In this document: one piece after another, positions 1 to 5,961 of the stretch
Position numbering within the stretch: position 1 is the first letter of the stretch
Layout: each line of letters starts with the position of its first letter
Origin: Myxococcales bacterium
GTDB lineage: Bacteria > Myxococcota > Polyangia > HGW-17 > SLPX01
DNA: 6,007 nucleotides
Direction of reading: 5' to 3'
Assembly: GCA_007131745.1 (NCBI GenBank)
Contig: SLPX01000301.1
Coordinates: 1 to 6,007 of the forward strand
Position numbers and translations under genes: made by a program
The notes under the pieces: generated by a model
What the model saw: the letters and a program-made list of their open reading frames with translations, nothing else
Told to the model about the DNA's origin: nothing
Databases searched by the model: none

Positions 1-2
1 AA

Positions 3-206
3 CAACAAGCCGAACCGCAGCCGACCGTGCAACAAGAACAACCGGCTGAAGCGAAACAACAAGCCGAACCGCAGCCGACCGAGCAACAAGAAAAACCGGC
101 TGAAGCGAAACAACAAGCCGAACCGCAGCCGACCGTGCAACAAGAAAAACCGGCTGAAGCGAAACAACAAGCCGAACCGCAGCCGACCGTGCAGCAAGAA
201 CAACCG
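3..206 (+). repeat. 54-bp in-frame tandem repeat (18-residue Q/E/P/A unit)
   Basis: Three full units lie at 30-83, 84-137 and 138-191. A partial unit precedes them (3-29) and a decaying one follows (192 to about 206). Each unit encodes QQE(Q/K)PAEAKQQAEPQPT(V/E). Units two and three are identical over all 54 bases. Unit one differs at two bases, giving Gln for Lys and Glu for Val. The array continues off the left edge, so the copy number is unknown. Because 54 is a multiple of three, gain or loss of units changes protein length without a frameshift. Confidence 0.95.
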
Positions 207-1064
207 GAGCAAATGGAACAGATCGAACATGAGGGGGACTCCGAGTCGATGAGACATGAAAGCGATGAGGAGCATGGTTTCTTCTCATCCGAAGAACCGC
301 AACCATCATCAGCAGCGGATGATTTTTCAGACCTGGAAGTTCCATTTAGCCACCGCAGTTCCAAAACCCCCTTGATTGTAACCTTGACGATTTTGGGTTT
401 GGTTTGTTTGGGCGTTGGTTTTTACCTTGCATACACTTTTTGGCTGAATCCTTACGCCCGGGTTGAAAAAGGTTCAGAACTGATCCGCCCGCCGGCAGAA
501 ACTCGCCCACCTGAAACGACAAAACCCCATCCCCCGGCGGATTTCCCTGAGGAAGAAATTGAAGAAAAGGCGGACGATAAGAGTGAAGAAGCTGAAATTG
601 ATGAAACCGATCCTCCCGATGAAACCGATGAATTGGTCGCAGAGGACATGGAACCAGCCGAAATAGAACCGCCCGCTGCCGATGAACCTGAGGTCGAAGC
701 CAAGGTGAAAGCGGCCCGGGATATGTGGAAAAAGAACAGAAAAAAGGCGATCGCCCTTTTAGAGGAGGTGATCGAAACCCACCCTGCCCACGGTGAAGCA
801 GGAAAAATGCTGGCGTCACATTACGATGAGAGAGCATGGAGCGCTCTTAACAGAGGTTCATGGAATGCTTCGCTTGAACTTGCAGAAAAAGCTCTGAAAT
901 ACGATCCGAAATCCAGGAAATCCTGGTTTTGCGTGGGATACGTCAAGAGGATGAGAAAAGAAAATGAAGAAGCCAAGAAAGCATTCAACGCTTACCTGAA
1001 TCTGTGTAAAACCTCCAAATGCAAAATGGAGAGTTACGCAAAAAAATACGTTAAATCACTGTAA
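3..1064 (+). CDS. Repeat-rich single-pass membrane protein with C-terminal TPR domain (5' end missing)
   Basis: The reading frame is open from the first complete codon (position 3) to TAA at 1062-1064, so the true start lies before the window. The GTG at 27 is a Val codon inside a repeat and not a credible start. Visible order: Gln/Glu/Pro/Ala repeats (3-206); an acidic, probably disordered stretch to about 345; a basic-flanked hydrophobic segment (about 372-445, containing GLVCLGVGFYLAY) that reads as one TM helix; a long acidic Pro/Glu linker (about 475-705); and about three TPR-like helical pairs (about 715-1016, with signatures such as AIALLEEVIETHP and LAEKALKYDP). His/Arg/Lys residues before the TM suggest a cytoplasmic N-terminus and a periplasmic TPR domain. 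TPRs bind protein partners, but the partner is unknown. Two Cys residues near the C-terminus (LCKTSKC) could form a disulfide if periplasmic. The architecture resembles deltaproteobacterial membrane proteins, including tails of some Ser/Thr kinases, so the missing N-terminus could hold a further domain. The function is not recognised. Confidence 0.85.
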   Translation, partial: QQAEPQPTVQQEQPAEAKQQAEPQPTEQQEKPAEAKQQAEPQPTVQQEKPAEAKQQAEPQPTVQQEQPEQMEQIEHEGDSESMRHESDEEHGFFSSEEPQPSSAADDFSDLEVPFSHRSSKTPLIVTLTILGLVCLGVGFYLAYTFWLNPYARVEKGSELIRPPAETRPPETTKPHPPADFPEEEIEEKADDKSEEAEIDETDPPDETDELVAEDMEPAEIEPPAADEPEVEAKVKAARDMWKKNRKKAIALLEEVIETHPAHGEAGKMLASHYDERAWSALNRGSWNASLELAEKALKYDPKSRKSWFCVGYVKRMRKENEEAKKAFNAYLNLCKTSKCKMESYAKKYVKSL

Positions 1065-1148
1065 AATCCTCTTCGATACCGGCTCTTTGCAATTCAGCTC
1101 GAGCATTTCGCATTCATATAACGAGCCGCGTTCTGATCGCATCCCGCG

Positions 1149-1176
1149 TTGGACTTTGCGCTAAACTTCATTTAAT
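1149..1176 (+). promoter_or_regulatory. Possible sigma-70-type promoter for the AbgT-family gene
   Basis: TTGGAC (1149-1154) and TTTAAT (1171-1176) are separated by 16 nt. The -10 matches TATAAT at five of six positions, but the -35 matches only at TTG. It lies about 95 nt before the chosen start of the transporter gene. No intrinsic terminator is visible after the preceding gene (no stable hairpin with a T run in 1065-1150), so read-through from upstream is also possible. This is a weak, by-eye call. Confidence 0.3.
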
Positions 1177-1269
1177 GTGGCTCTCCCGAAAACCGGCGGC
1201 CGATGGTGTTAGCCCATAAACAAGAGTTTTTGCACATAACCGGTGAACGCACACAAAGAGAACGACAAC

Positions 1270-2832
1270 ATGAATGACAGCAAAAAAAACGAAAAAGCCG
1301 AAACAAAGAACGAGGGAAATCAAAAGAAGCGGCCTTTGTCCATGCGAGCGCTGGACACCATAGAAAAAATCGGAAACAGCCTGCCTCACCCGGCGACAAT
1401 ATTCGCTATCATGGCGTTCATGGTCGTAGTTGTTTCACTCATTGGAAGCAAGCTGGCATGGACGGCCGTTCATCCCACCACCAATGAAGAAATATCTGTC
1501 TTCAACATGGTGAGCGTTGAAGGCTTCAGATACATGTTCGTAAACATAACAGAGAACTTTATACGATTCCCGCCCCTGGGAATCGTATTGGTGGCCATGG
1601 TGGGCATCGGAGTTGCGGATGGCTCCGGTTTGATCGAAGCAATGCTTAAACATACCGTGCTTCGCGCGCCGAGAAGAATCGTGACTGCTACGGTGGTGGC
1701 CGCGGGCATATTGAGCCACCTTGGATCCAGCGTGGGTTATGTGGTCTTGATCCCCCTGGGTGCCATGATTTTCATGGCATTCGGGCGCCATCCGATAGCC
1801 GGCATCGCGGCTGCGTTCGTGGGAGTTTCAGGCGGCTTCGGCGCAAATTTTTTCATCGGCGCAACCGACCCCATTCTATCCGGCCTTTCCGAAAGGGCCG
1901 CACATATCATTGATGCTTCGGTAACGGTGAATCCCGCGGTCAACATGTATTTCATGTTCGTATCCGCTATCATGGTAACGATTGTGGGAACACTCATAAC
2001 AGAGAAGTTGGTGGAACCACGCCTTGGCAAATATGAACACGAAGTCGAAGAGTTCACTCCCCTGACCGAAAGGGAAGTCAAAGGTGTGCGCTGGGCGTTC
2101 GTGGCTTTGCTTGGGGTGACCGCCATGTTTCTGTTGCTGGTTCTTCCTGAAAACGCTCTCTTGCGCGGAGATGACGGGTCCATCCTGGAAGGACCTTTTT
2201 TCAAGGGTTTGATCACCGCTCTGGTAATCGTGTTCCTGGTTCCCGGCGCGGTCTATGGGTATTACGTCGGAACCATCAAAAACAACAAAGACTTGATGAA
2301 CAAGATCATCGAATCCATGAAAGGTCTGTCCACCTACATAGTACTGGTTTTTTTCGCCGCCCAGTTCGTCGAGTTCTTCAACCACTCCAATCTGGGCAGC
2401 ATCCTCGCCATAAACGGCGCTCAACTCATACGGGCATCCGGCATATCAGGTCCTGTTTTGATGATAATCTTCGTTCTGTTCAGCGCAGCGATGAACATGT
2501 TCATGGGAAGCGCGTCAGCCAAGTGGGCGCTCATGGCCCCGGTGTTCGTGCCCATGTTCATGCTTTCCGGGTATCACCCATCGCTCACCCAAGCGGCTTT
2601 CAGAATCGGGGATTCGGTAACCAACATCATAACCCCCATGATGAGCTATTTCGCGCTCATCCTTACATTCATGGAAAAGTACGACAAGAAAGCCGGCATC
2701 GGCACCCTGATCGCAACCATGTTGCCCTACACGATCATCCTGACAATAATCTGGTCATTGTTGCTGGTGCTCTGGTATGTAACCGGTTTGCCCCTCGGCC
2801 CCGGCGGCCCAATCTATTATTCAGGACCCTGA
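1270..2832 (+). CDS. abgT: AbgT-family transporter (p-aminobenzoyl-glutamate transporter / MtrF-YdaH-type)
   Basis: This is a polytopic inner-membrane protein of about 520 residues, close to the roughly 500 usual for AbgT. E. coli AbgT takes up p-aminobenzoyl-glutamate, a folate breakdown product. Gonococcal MtrF and Alcanivorax YdaH are reported to export sulfonamide-type antimetabolites. The sequence does not decide between the two roles. A charged cytoplasmic N-terminal tail (about 30 residues) precedes many hydrophobic segments. Family motifs are intact: GATDPILSGLSE with D200; MGSASAKW with S416 and W419; GYHP with P437; and FRIGDSVTNIITPMMSYF with R445, D448 and P456. As far as I recall, these correspond to the residues tested in MtrF and YdaH. 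The C-terminal GLPLGPGGP is also family-typical. ATG 1270 is preferred because AAAGAG at 1255-1260 is a plausible ribosome binding site. An in-frame GTG at 1243 would add nine residues but has no such site. No abgA or abgB hydrolase genes are adjacent. Confidence 0.93.
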   Translation: MNDSKKNEKAETKNEGNQKKRPLSMRALDTIEKIGNSLPHPATIFAIMAFMVVVVSLIGSKLAWTAVHPTTNEEISVFNMVSVEGFRYMFVNITENFIRFPPLGIVLVAMVGIGVADGSGLIEAMLKHTVLRAPRRIVTATVVAAGILSHLGSSVGYVVLIPLGAMIFMAFGRHPIAGIAAAFVGVSGGFGANFFIGATDPILSGLSERAAHIIDASVTVNPAVNMYFMFVSAIMVTIVGTLITEKLVEPRLGKYEHEVEEFTPLTEREVKGVRWAFVALLGVTAMFLLLVLPENALLRGDDGSILEGPFFKGLITALVIVFLVPGAVYGYYVGTIKNNKDLMNKIIESMKGLSTYIVLVFFAAQFVEFFNHSNLGSILAINGAQLIRASGISGPVLMIIFVLFSAAMNMFMGSASAKWALMAPVFVPMFMLSGYHPSLTQAAFRIGDSVTNIITPMMSYFALILTFMEKYDKKAGIGTLIATMLPYTIILTIIWSLLLVLWYVTGLPLGPGGPIYYSGP

Positions 2833-2842
2833 TCCTGCCGCC
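2803..2842. other. Imperfect inverted repeat across the convergent gene ends
   Basis: GGCGGC (2803-2808) pairs with GCCGCC (2837-2842), and AGGA (2823-2826) pairs with TCCT (2833-2836) around loop CCCTGA. The two stems stack on the 3' side and leave a 14-nt bulge on the 5' side. The element spans the transporter stop, the 9-nt gap and the last base of the histidine kinase gene. Neither strand has a T run after it, so it is not a classical intrinsic terminator. It could be a chance GC pairing. Confidence 0.25.
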
Positions 2843-3597
2843 TACGAATCCGCTGAACATGATGGATGGAGAAAAGGCACGGACAGGACAAATGTCGTCC
2901 CACAACGATTCCCGTCCAGCCCCTTTTTGCACATCGCCTTGACGCTCCCGCCGAGCGCTCTTGCAGCAAAATCCGCTATTGAAAGCCCCAGGCCGGGTCC
3001 GTCCCCCCTTTGACCATCAGTTGAGGAGAGTTTTACAAAAGGTCTGAAAATGTGCTCAAGATATTCAGGTTCCACTCCGGGTCCTTTGTCTGAAACCGAT
3101 ATAACCGCATACCGACCGGCTTTTCCATCCTCTTGCGACCTGATTTCAACTTCTATGCTTTCGCCCTGTGGAGAATGCCTGATCGCGTTCCTGAGAAGAA
3201 TGGTTAATGCTTTTTCCATGAGAGAACGATCCTGACGGAGTTTTTCGTCTGTGTGAGCAGTAATTTCAACCCTCACGTCTTTTTTCCAAAGGCTTTGTTG
3301 AAGGTTGTTACAGGCATTTTCCAAAACCGACCGGGGAGCGGTTTCCTCCGGGACCAACTCATAAGCGCCCCTTTCCAGCCTGGCTATCTCCATGATCGAA
3401 TCGTTGAAGCGCTTCAGCCTGGTCACGGATCTCACCGATGCTTCCAGGCAACGTTTCTGCATGGGGTTGAGCCCTTCTGTTCCCTGGGACATCAACAATT
3501 CCAGGTGTCCCGACAACGGGGTAAGAGGGCCTGAAAGCTCGTGTGTAAGCCCTCTGAAAAACTCTCTAATCCACTGAAGATCTGATTCCTGGTCCAT
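2842..3597 (-). CDS. Sensorless cytosolic histidine kinase (HisKA + HATPase_c)
   Basis: This 251-residue protein should autophosphorylate on His and pass phosphate to a response regulator. The HisKA dimerisation/phosphoacceptor domain spans about residues 8-78, with the H-box LTHELSGPLTPLSGHLELL and H19 as the phosphoacceptor. The HATPase_c domain (about 88-245) has an N-box with N137 (LLRNAIRHSP), G1 (SDKGPGV, D170), F-box (IFRPFVKL) and G2 (GDGPGLGLSIA). There is no TM segment, PAS, GAF, HAMP or receiver domain. An in-frame TGA six nt before the ATG shows that the gene has no longer N-terminus in this frame. The start has a modest ribosome binding site (AAGAG, about 9 nt upstream) that overlaps the stop codon of the kinase gene before it. 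The 12-nt spacing implies co-transcription and perhaps translational coupling with that Ser/Thr kinase. The input signal must come from a partner. No response regulator is in the window. The H-box has SG where (R/K/N)(T/N) is usual before the Pro. Confidence 0.92.
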   Translation of the reverse strand: MDQESDLQWIREFFRGLTHELSGPLTPLSGHLELLMSQGTEGLNPMQKRCLEASVRSVTRLKRFNDSIMEIARLERGAYELVPEETAPRSVLENACNNLQQSLWKKDVRVEITAHTDEKLRQDRSLMEKALTILLRNAIRHSPQGESIEVEIRSQEDGKAGRYAVISVSDKGPGVEPEYLEHIFRPFVKLSSTDGQRGDGPGLGLSIADFAARALGGSVKAMCKKGLDGNRCGTTFVLSVPFLHPSCSADS

Positions 3598-3609
3598 CTG
3601 AAATCACTC

Positions 3610-5691
3610 TTATATTCGAACCATCCCGCATTCCAGCAACATGTAAATTATCCTGCCGATGGATGCGGGATCTTGAACAGCGTCATCAGAATTCAACATT
3701 TCGGCTACGGTCCTCCGACCGTCGAGTGAATCATAAACCTGTCTCGGAATCCCGTCCACACGAAACACATCCGGCGGAACAGGAGGTGGGGAGACCTGCA
3801 TGGGCTTCTTGTGAATAAAAGGCGCAAGGCACTTTGATAACCGTGAATCCTTCATGGCCTTTACCCCCGCCTCTATCAGTTCAAAAGCATCAAGACCCAA
3901 GGGCACTGCATCTTTCTTGCAGTCAAAGTTCGAATAATAAAGGCACTCCCCCGCATCCCACTCAAACGCCTGGAGCATCTTGTGCCGAACCTGTTCCGTC
4001 AGCAGCCTCAACATCTGCACCGGCCTCAAGATCTTGAGAGCAACCAGGGTCTCCCCAAGTTTTCCTTCGTACTTGTGCAAAACGGACAAGGCCTTTTTCA
4101 ACTCCGATTCGGTGATCACATTTCCGGCGAGCAGGTACTGGCCGAAAAGCTCGTCAAGACGATTCGATGCAACATAAAACGGATCCCCGTCTCGAAGATA
4201 TATTTCCTTTATCTCTTCTCCGCGGCGCAAAAGCAGCAACCCGTTTTCCATGTCCACCGCCAGGGAAAACAAAACCGAAAACAAACTCCTTTCTTCCAGG
4301 CGATATTCCCAATCCGGAGCGGGCAAGGAAACAAGTTCACCGCTACTCATGCAGCCCTTGTTCAAAACTTCCGGCAACGACGCTGCATCCAAATCGTTCT
4401 GTTCAAGATCACCGGATGGAAGGTCCAGACTTTTAGGTGGAACCAACTGTGAATGAGAATCCACTTCAACTTTTTCAACCGGGGTCAGGGAACTGAAAGC
4501 TTCTTCGGCTGAAAGACGAGCCATGGCGGATTTTCGCAATCCACCGGCCGACAACGGATCAAGTTCGGGCGGAGGCTGATATGTTTTTCGTTTCCTGTAA
4601 CGGCCGACCTCCTTGCCGACCTCACCATACTCCCGGGTTTTCTTTCCGGACCTCTTGAAGTTTCCTGCGGATTTCACCGGCGAAGGTTCAGTGGTCTTCT
4701 CATTCTGATCGATGTTCATCACCGGTACGGCTTTTACCGGTATGGATTGAGGCTCATCTCCGATGTGATTTAAAAACCTCCGTACCGAGGTTGAGCGGAG
4801 AATCATTTGGTTGTCAAAAAGATAATGATTCAAGGCATTACGAAACGCTCCCGCTGTTTGATACCTCAAAGAAGGGCTGCGCGCCAACGCATAAAGAAGA
4901 ATCTCACGAAGCTCTTCGGGTATATGGCGGCCATAACGTTCCAGGCGATCCAGGCTCGCATTCCTGACCTGAACAAGTATTTCCACGTAATTCTCACTGT
5001 AAAAAAGCCTCTGCACCATCAACAATTCGGCCAACAGGATACCCGCGGAAAACACGTCAGCGCGTTGATCCACCGGCCCTCCGGTCACAACTTCGGGCGC
5101 GAGGTAGCCGTATTTTCCCCTGACGATACCTCCTTCGCTCCTGCCCCGCCTGGTGCCGATGGTGGCGATGCCGAAATCGCTCAACTTGACCTCGCCGTGC
5201 TCTGAAATAAAAACGTTGGACGGCGAAACATCCCGGTGAACGATTTTCAGTGGACGACCCTCTTCATCCTGCAAGTGATGCGCATAATGCAGCGCATCGA
5301 GCACATCGGCGACTATATTAACCGCAATAACCGGTGAAGGCCTGACCTGTTTCATTGCACATGTCCGGAGAAGCTGAGCACAGTCAATTCCCCTGACATA
5401 TTCCATTGCGATGAAATAATGCCCATCTACATGTCCGAAATCCAGAACATCCACAATCTTGGGATGGCTGAGTTTCACCATCATCTTGGCTTCTGCTATG
5501 AACATGTCCACGAATTCGGGATGGCGGGCTCTTTCAGGGAGAATCCTCTTTACCACCAGAATTTTTTCGAATCCATGAATACCCATGGTCTTGGCTTTGA
5601 AAATCTCAGCCATTCCCCCCTCGGCAAGCTTTTCAACAAGCAGGTATCTTCCGAATTGCATGGGTTTTCTATTTGCGTCTTTTTCTTTCAC
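3610..5691 (-). CDS. Soluble Hanks-type Ser/Thr protein kinase with C-terminal DUF4388/PATAN-like region
   Basis: This 693-residue protein has an N-terminal eukaryotic-like kinase domain (about residues 14-291). Key residues: a Gly-rich loop AEGGMAEIF (24-31 core), K48 in VVKRIL, E67 in helix C, HRDVSPSN (152-159; D154 and N159 catalytic), DFG (172-174), APE (198-200) and a conserved Arg near 276. All residues needed for phosphotransfer are present, so it should be active. The catalytic-loop Lys of HRDLKPxN is Ser156, a variant common in deltaproteobacterial kinases. A low-complexity basic linker follows (about 292-455). Next is a region of about 461-590 resembling DUF4388/PATAN: LxxxSLFSVLF, a hydrophobic strand, IYLRDGDPFYVASN, then repeated helices (GQYLLAGNVITESELKKAL, KLGETLVALKILRPVQM) and AFEWDAGECLYY. 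A small C-terminal module (about 640-693) may be winged-helix-like. No TM segment is visible. The first start is GTG 5691, with an in-frame TAG at 5701-5703. ATG 5661 (residue 11, just before FGRY) is an equally plausible start, and neither has a clear Shine-Dalgarno. It heads the operon with the histidine kinase. Confidence 0.93.
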   Translation of the reverse strand: MKEKDANRKPMQFGRYLLVEKLAEGGMAEIFKAKTMGIHGFEKILVVKRILPERARHPEFVDMFIAEAKMMVKLSHPKIVDVLDFGHVDGHYFIAMEYVRGIDCAQLLRTCAMKQVRPSPVIAVNIVADVLDALHYAHHLQDEEGRPLKIVHRDVSPSNVFISEHGEVKLSDFGIATIGTRRGRSEGGIVRGKYGYLAPEVVTGGPVDQRADVFSAGILLAELLMVQRLFYSENYVEILVQVRNASLDRLERYGRHIPEELREILLYALARSPSLRYQTAGAFRNALNHYLFDNQMILRSTSVRRFLNHIGDEPQSIPVKAVPVMNIDQNEKTTEPSPVKSAGNFKRSGKKTREYGEVGKEVGRYRKRKTYQPPPELDPLSAGGLRKSAMARLSAEEAFSSLTPVEKVEVDSHSQLVPPKSLDLPSGDLEQNDLDAASLPEVLNKGCMSSGELVSLPAPDWEYRLEERSLFSVLFSLAVDMENGLLLLRRGEEIKEIYLRDGDPFYVASNRLDELFGQYLLAGNVITESELKKALSVLHKYEGKLGETLVALKILRPVQMLRLLTEQVRHKMLQAFEWDAGECLYYSNFDCKKDAVPLGLDAFELIEAGVKAMKDSRLSKCLAPFIHKKPMQVSPPPVPPDVFRVDGIPRQVYDSLDGRRTVAEMLNSDDAVQDPASIGRIIYMLLECGMVRI

Positions 5692-5719
5692 GGCTGGATT
5701 CTACCACAACCTATCCCAT

Positions 5720-5748
5720 ACGATAAGGGCTGACTCAAGCACCTGCAA
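5720..5748 (-). promoter_or_regulatory. Possible weak promoter for the Ser/Thr kinase operon
   Basis: Read on the minus strand, TTGCAG (5748-5743) is followed after exactly 17 nt by TATCGT (5725-5720). This matches the sigma-70 consensus at three of six and four of six positions. It would give a short leader of about 20-25 nt before GTG 5691. The -10 lies inside an imperfect inverted repeat (CCTATC at 5710-5715 and GATAAGG at 5722-5728) that could act as an operator. Weak, by-eye evidence. Confidence 0.22.
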
Positions 5749-5961
5749 TTCAGACAGTAGAGGGTGCGCCGGGCGGGTTGAGGAGCAGCAGCGAGTCACT
5801 ATAGGCGGGGGTAGAGAGTCGGAAAGCGTCATTGTGAGGATCTCGGGCAAGTAAGCAGAAGAACCATCATGCCGGTGGACACAATATTAAGTAGGAAGGG
5901 AAGTTGGTCAGGGAAAACAGGAGAAAAAAGAGAGAATGAAAAAAGAGGAAACAATACCTCA

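Noticed and set aside
27..29. GTG at 27 as the start of the TPR protein
   Set aside because: The frame is open upstream to the window edge, the codon is the Val of a repeat unit that recurs at 135 and 189, and there is no ribosome binding site.
452..703. Ser-rich minus-strand frame of 83 residues
   Set aside because: It mirrors the acidic Glu/Asp/Pro linker of the plus-strand gene; the Ser run comes from reverse-reading GAA/GAT-type codons.
1065..1150. Intrinsic terminator after the TPR gene
   Set aside because: I could not find a stable stem followed by a T run. Only a short palindrome (GCTCGAGC near 1098-1105) is present.
1243..1245. GTG at 1243 as the transporter start
   Set aside because: There is no Shine-Dalgarno before it, while ATG 1270 has AAAGAG at a workable distance. 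The extra residues NAHKENDN show no family feature.
1876..2424. 182-residue minus-strand frame inside the transporter gene
   Set aside because: It lies fully antisense to a gene with clear AbgT motifs and shows no domain or plausible composition of its own.
2523..2942. 139-residue plus-strand frame bridging the transporter and histidine kinase genes
   Set aside because: It is out of frame with the transporter and antisense to the kinase, rich in His, Pro and Arg, and has no ribosome binding site or domain.
3982..4452. 156-residue plus-strand frame (and others at 4807-5205 and 5419-5733) inside the Ser/Thr kinase gene
   Set aside because: They are antisense to a strongly supported kinase, have no recognisable motif, and overlap one another in a way expected of shadow frames.
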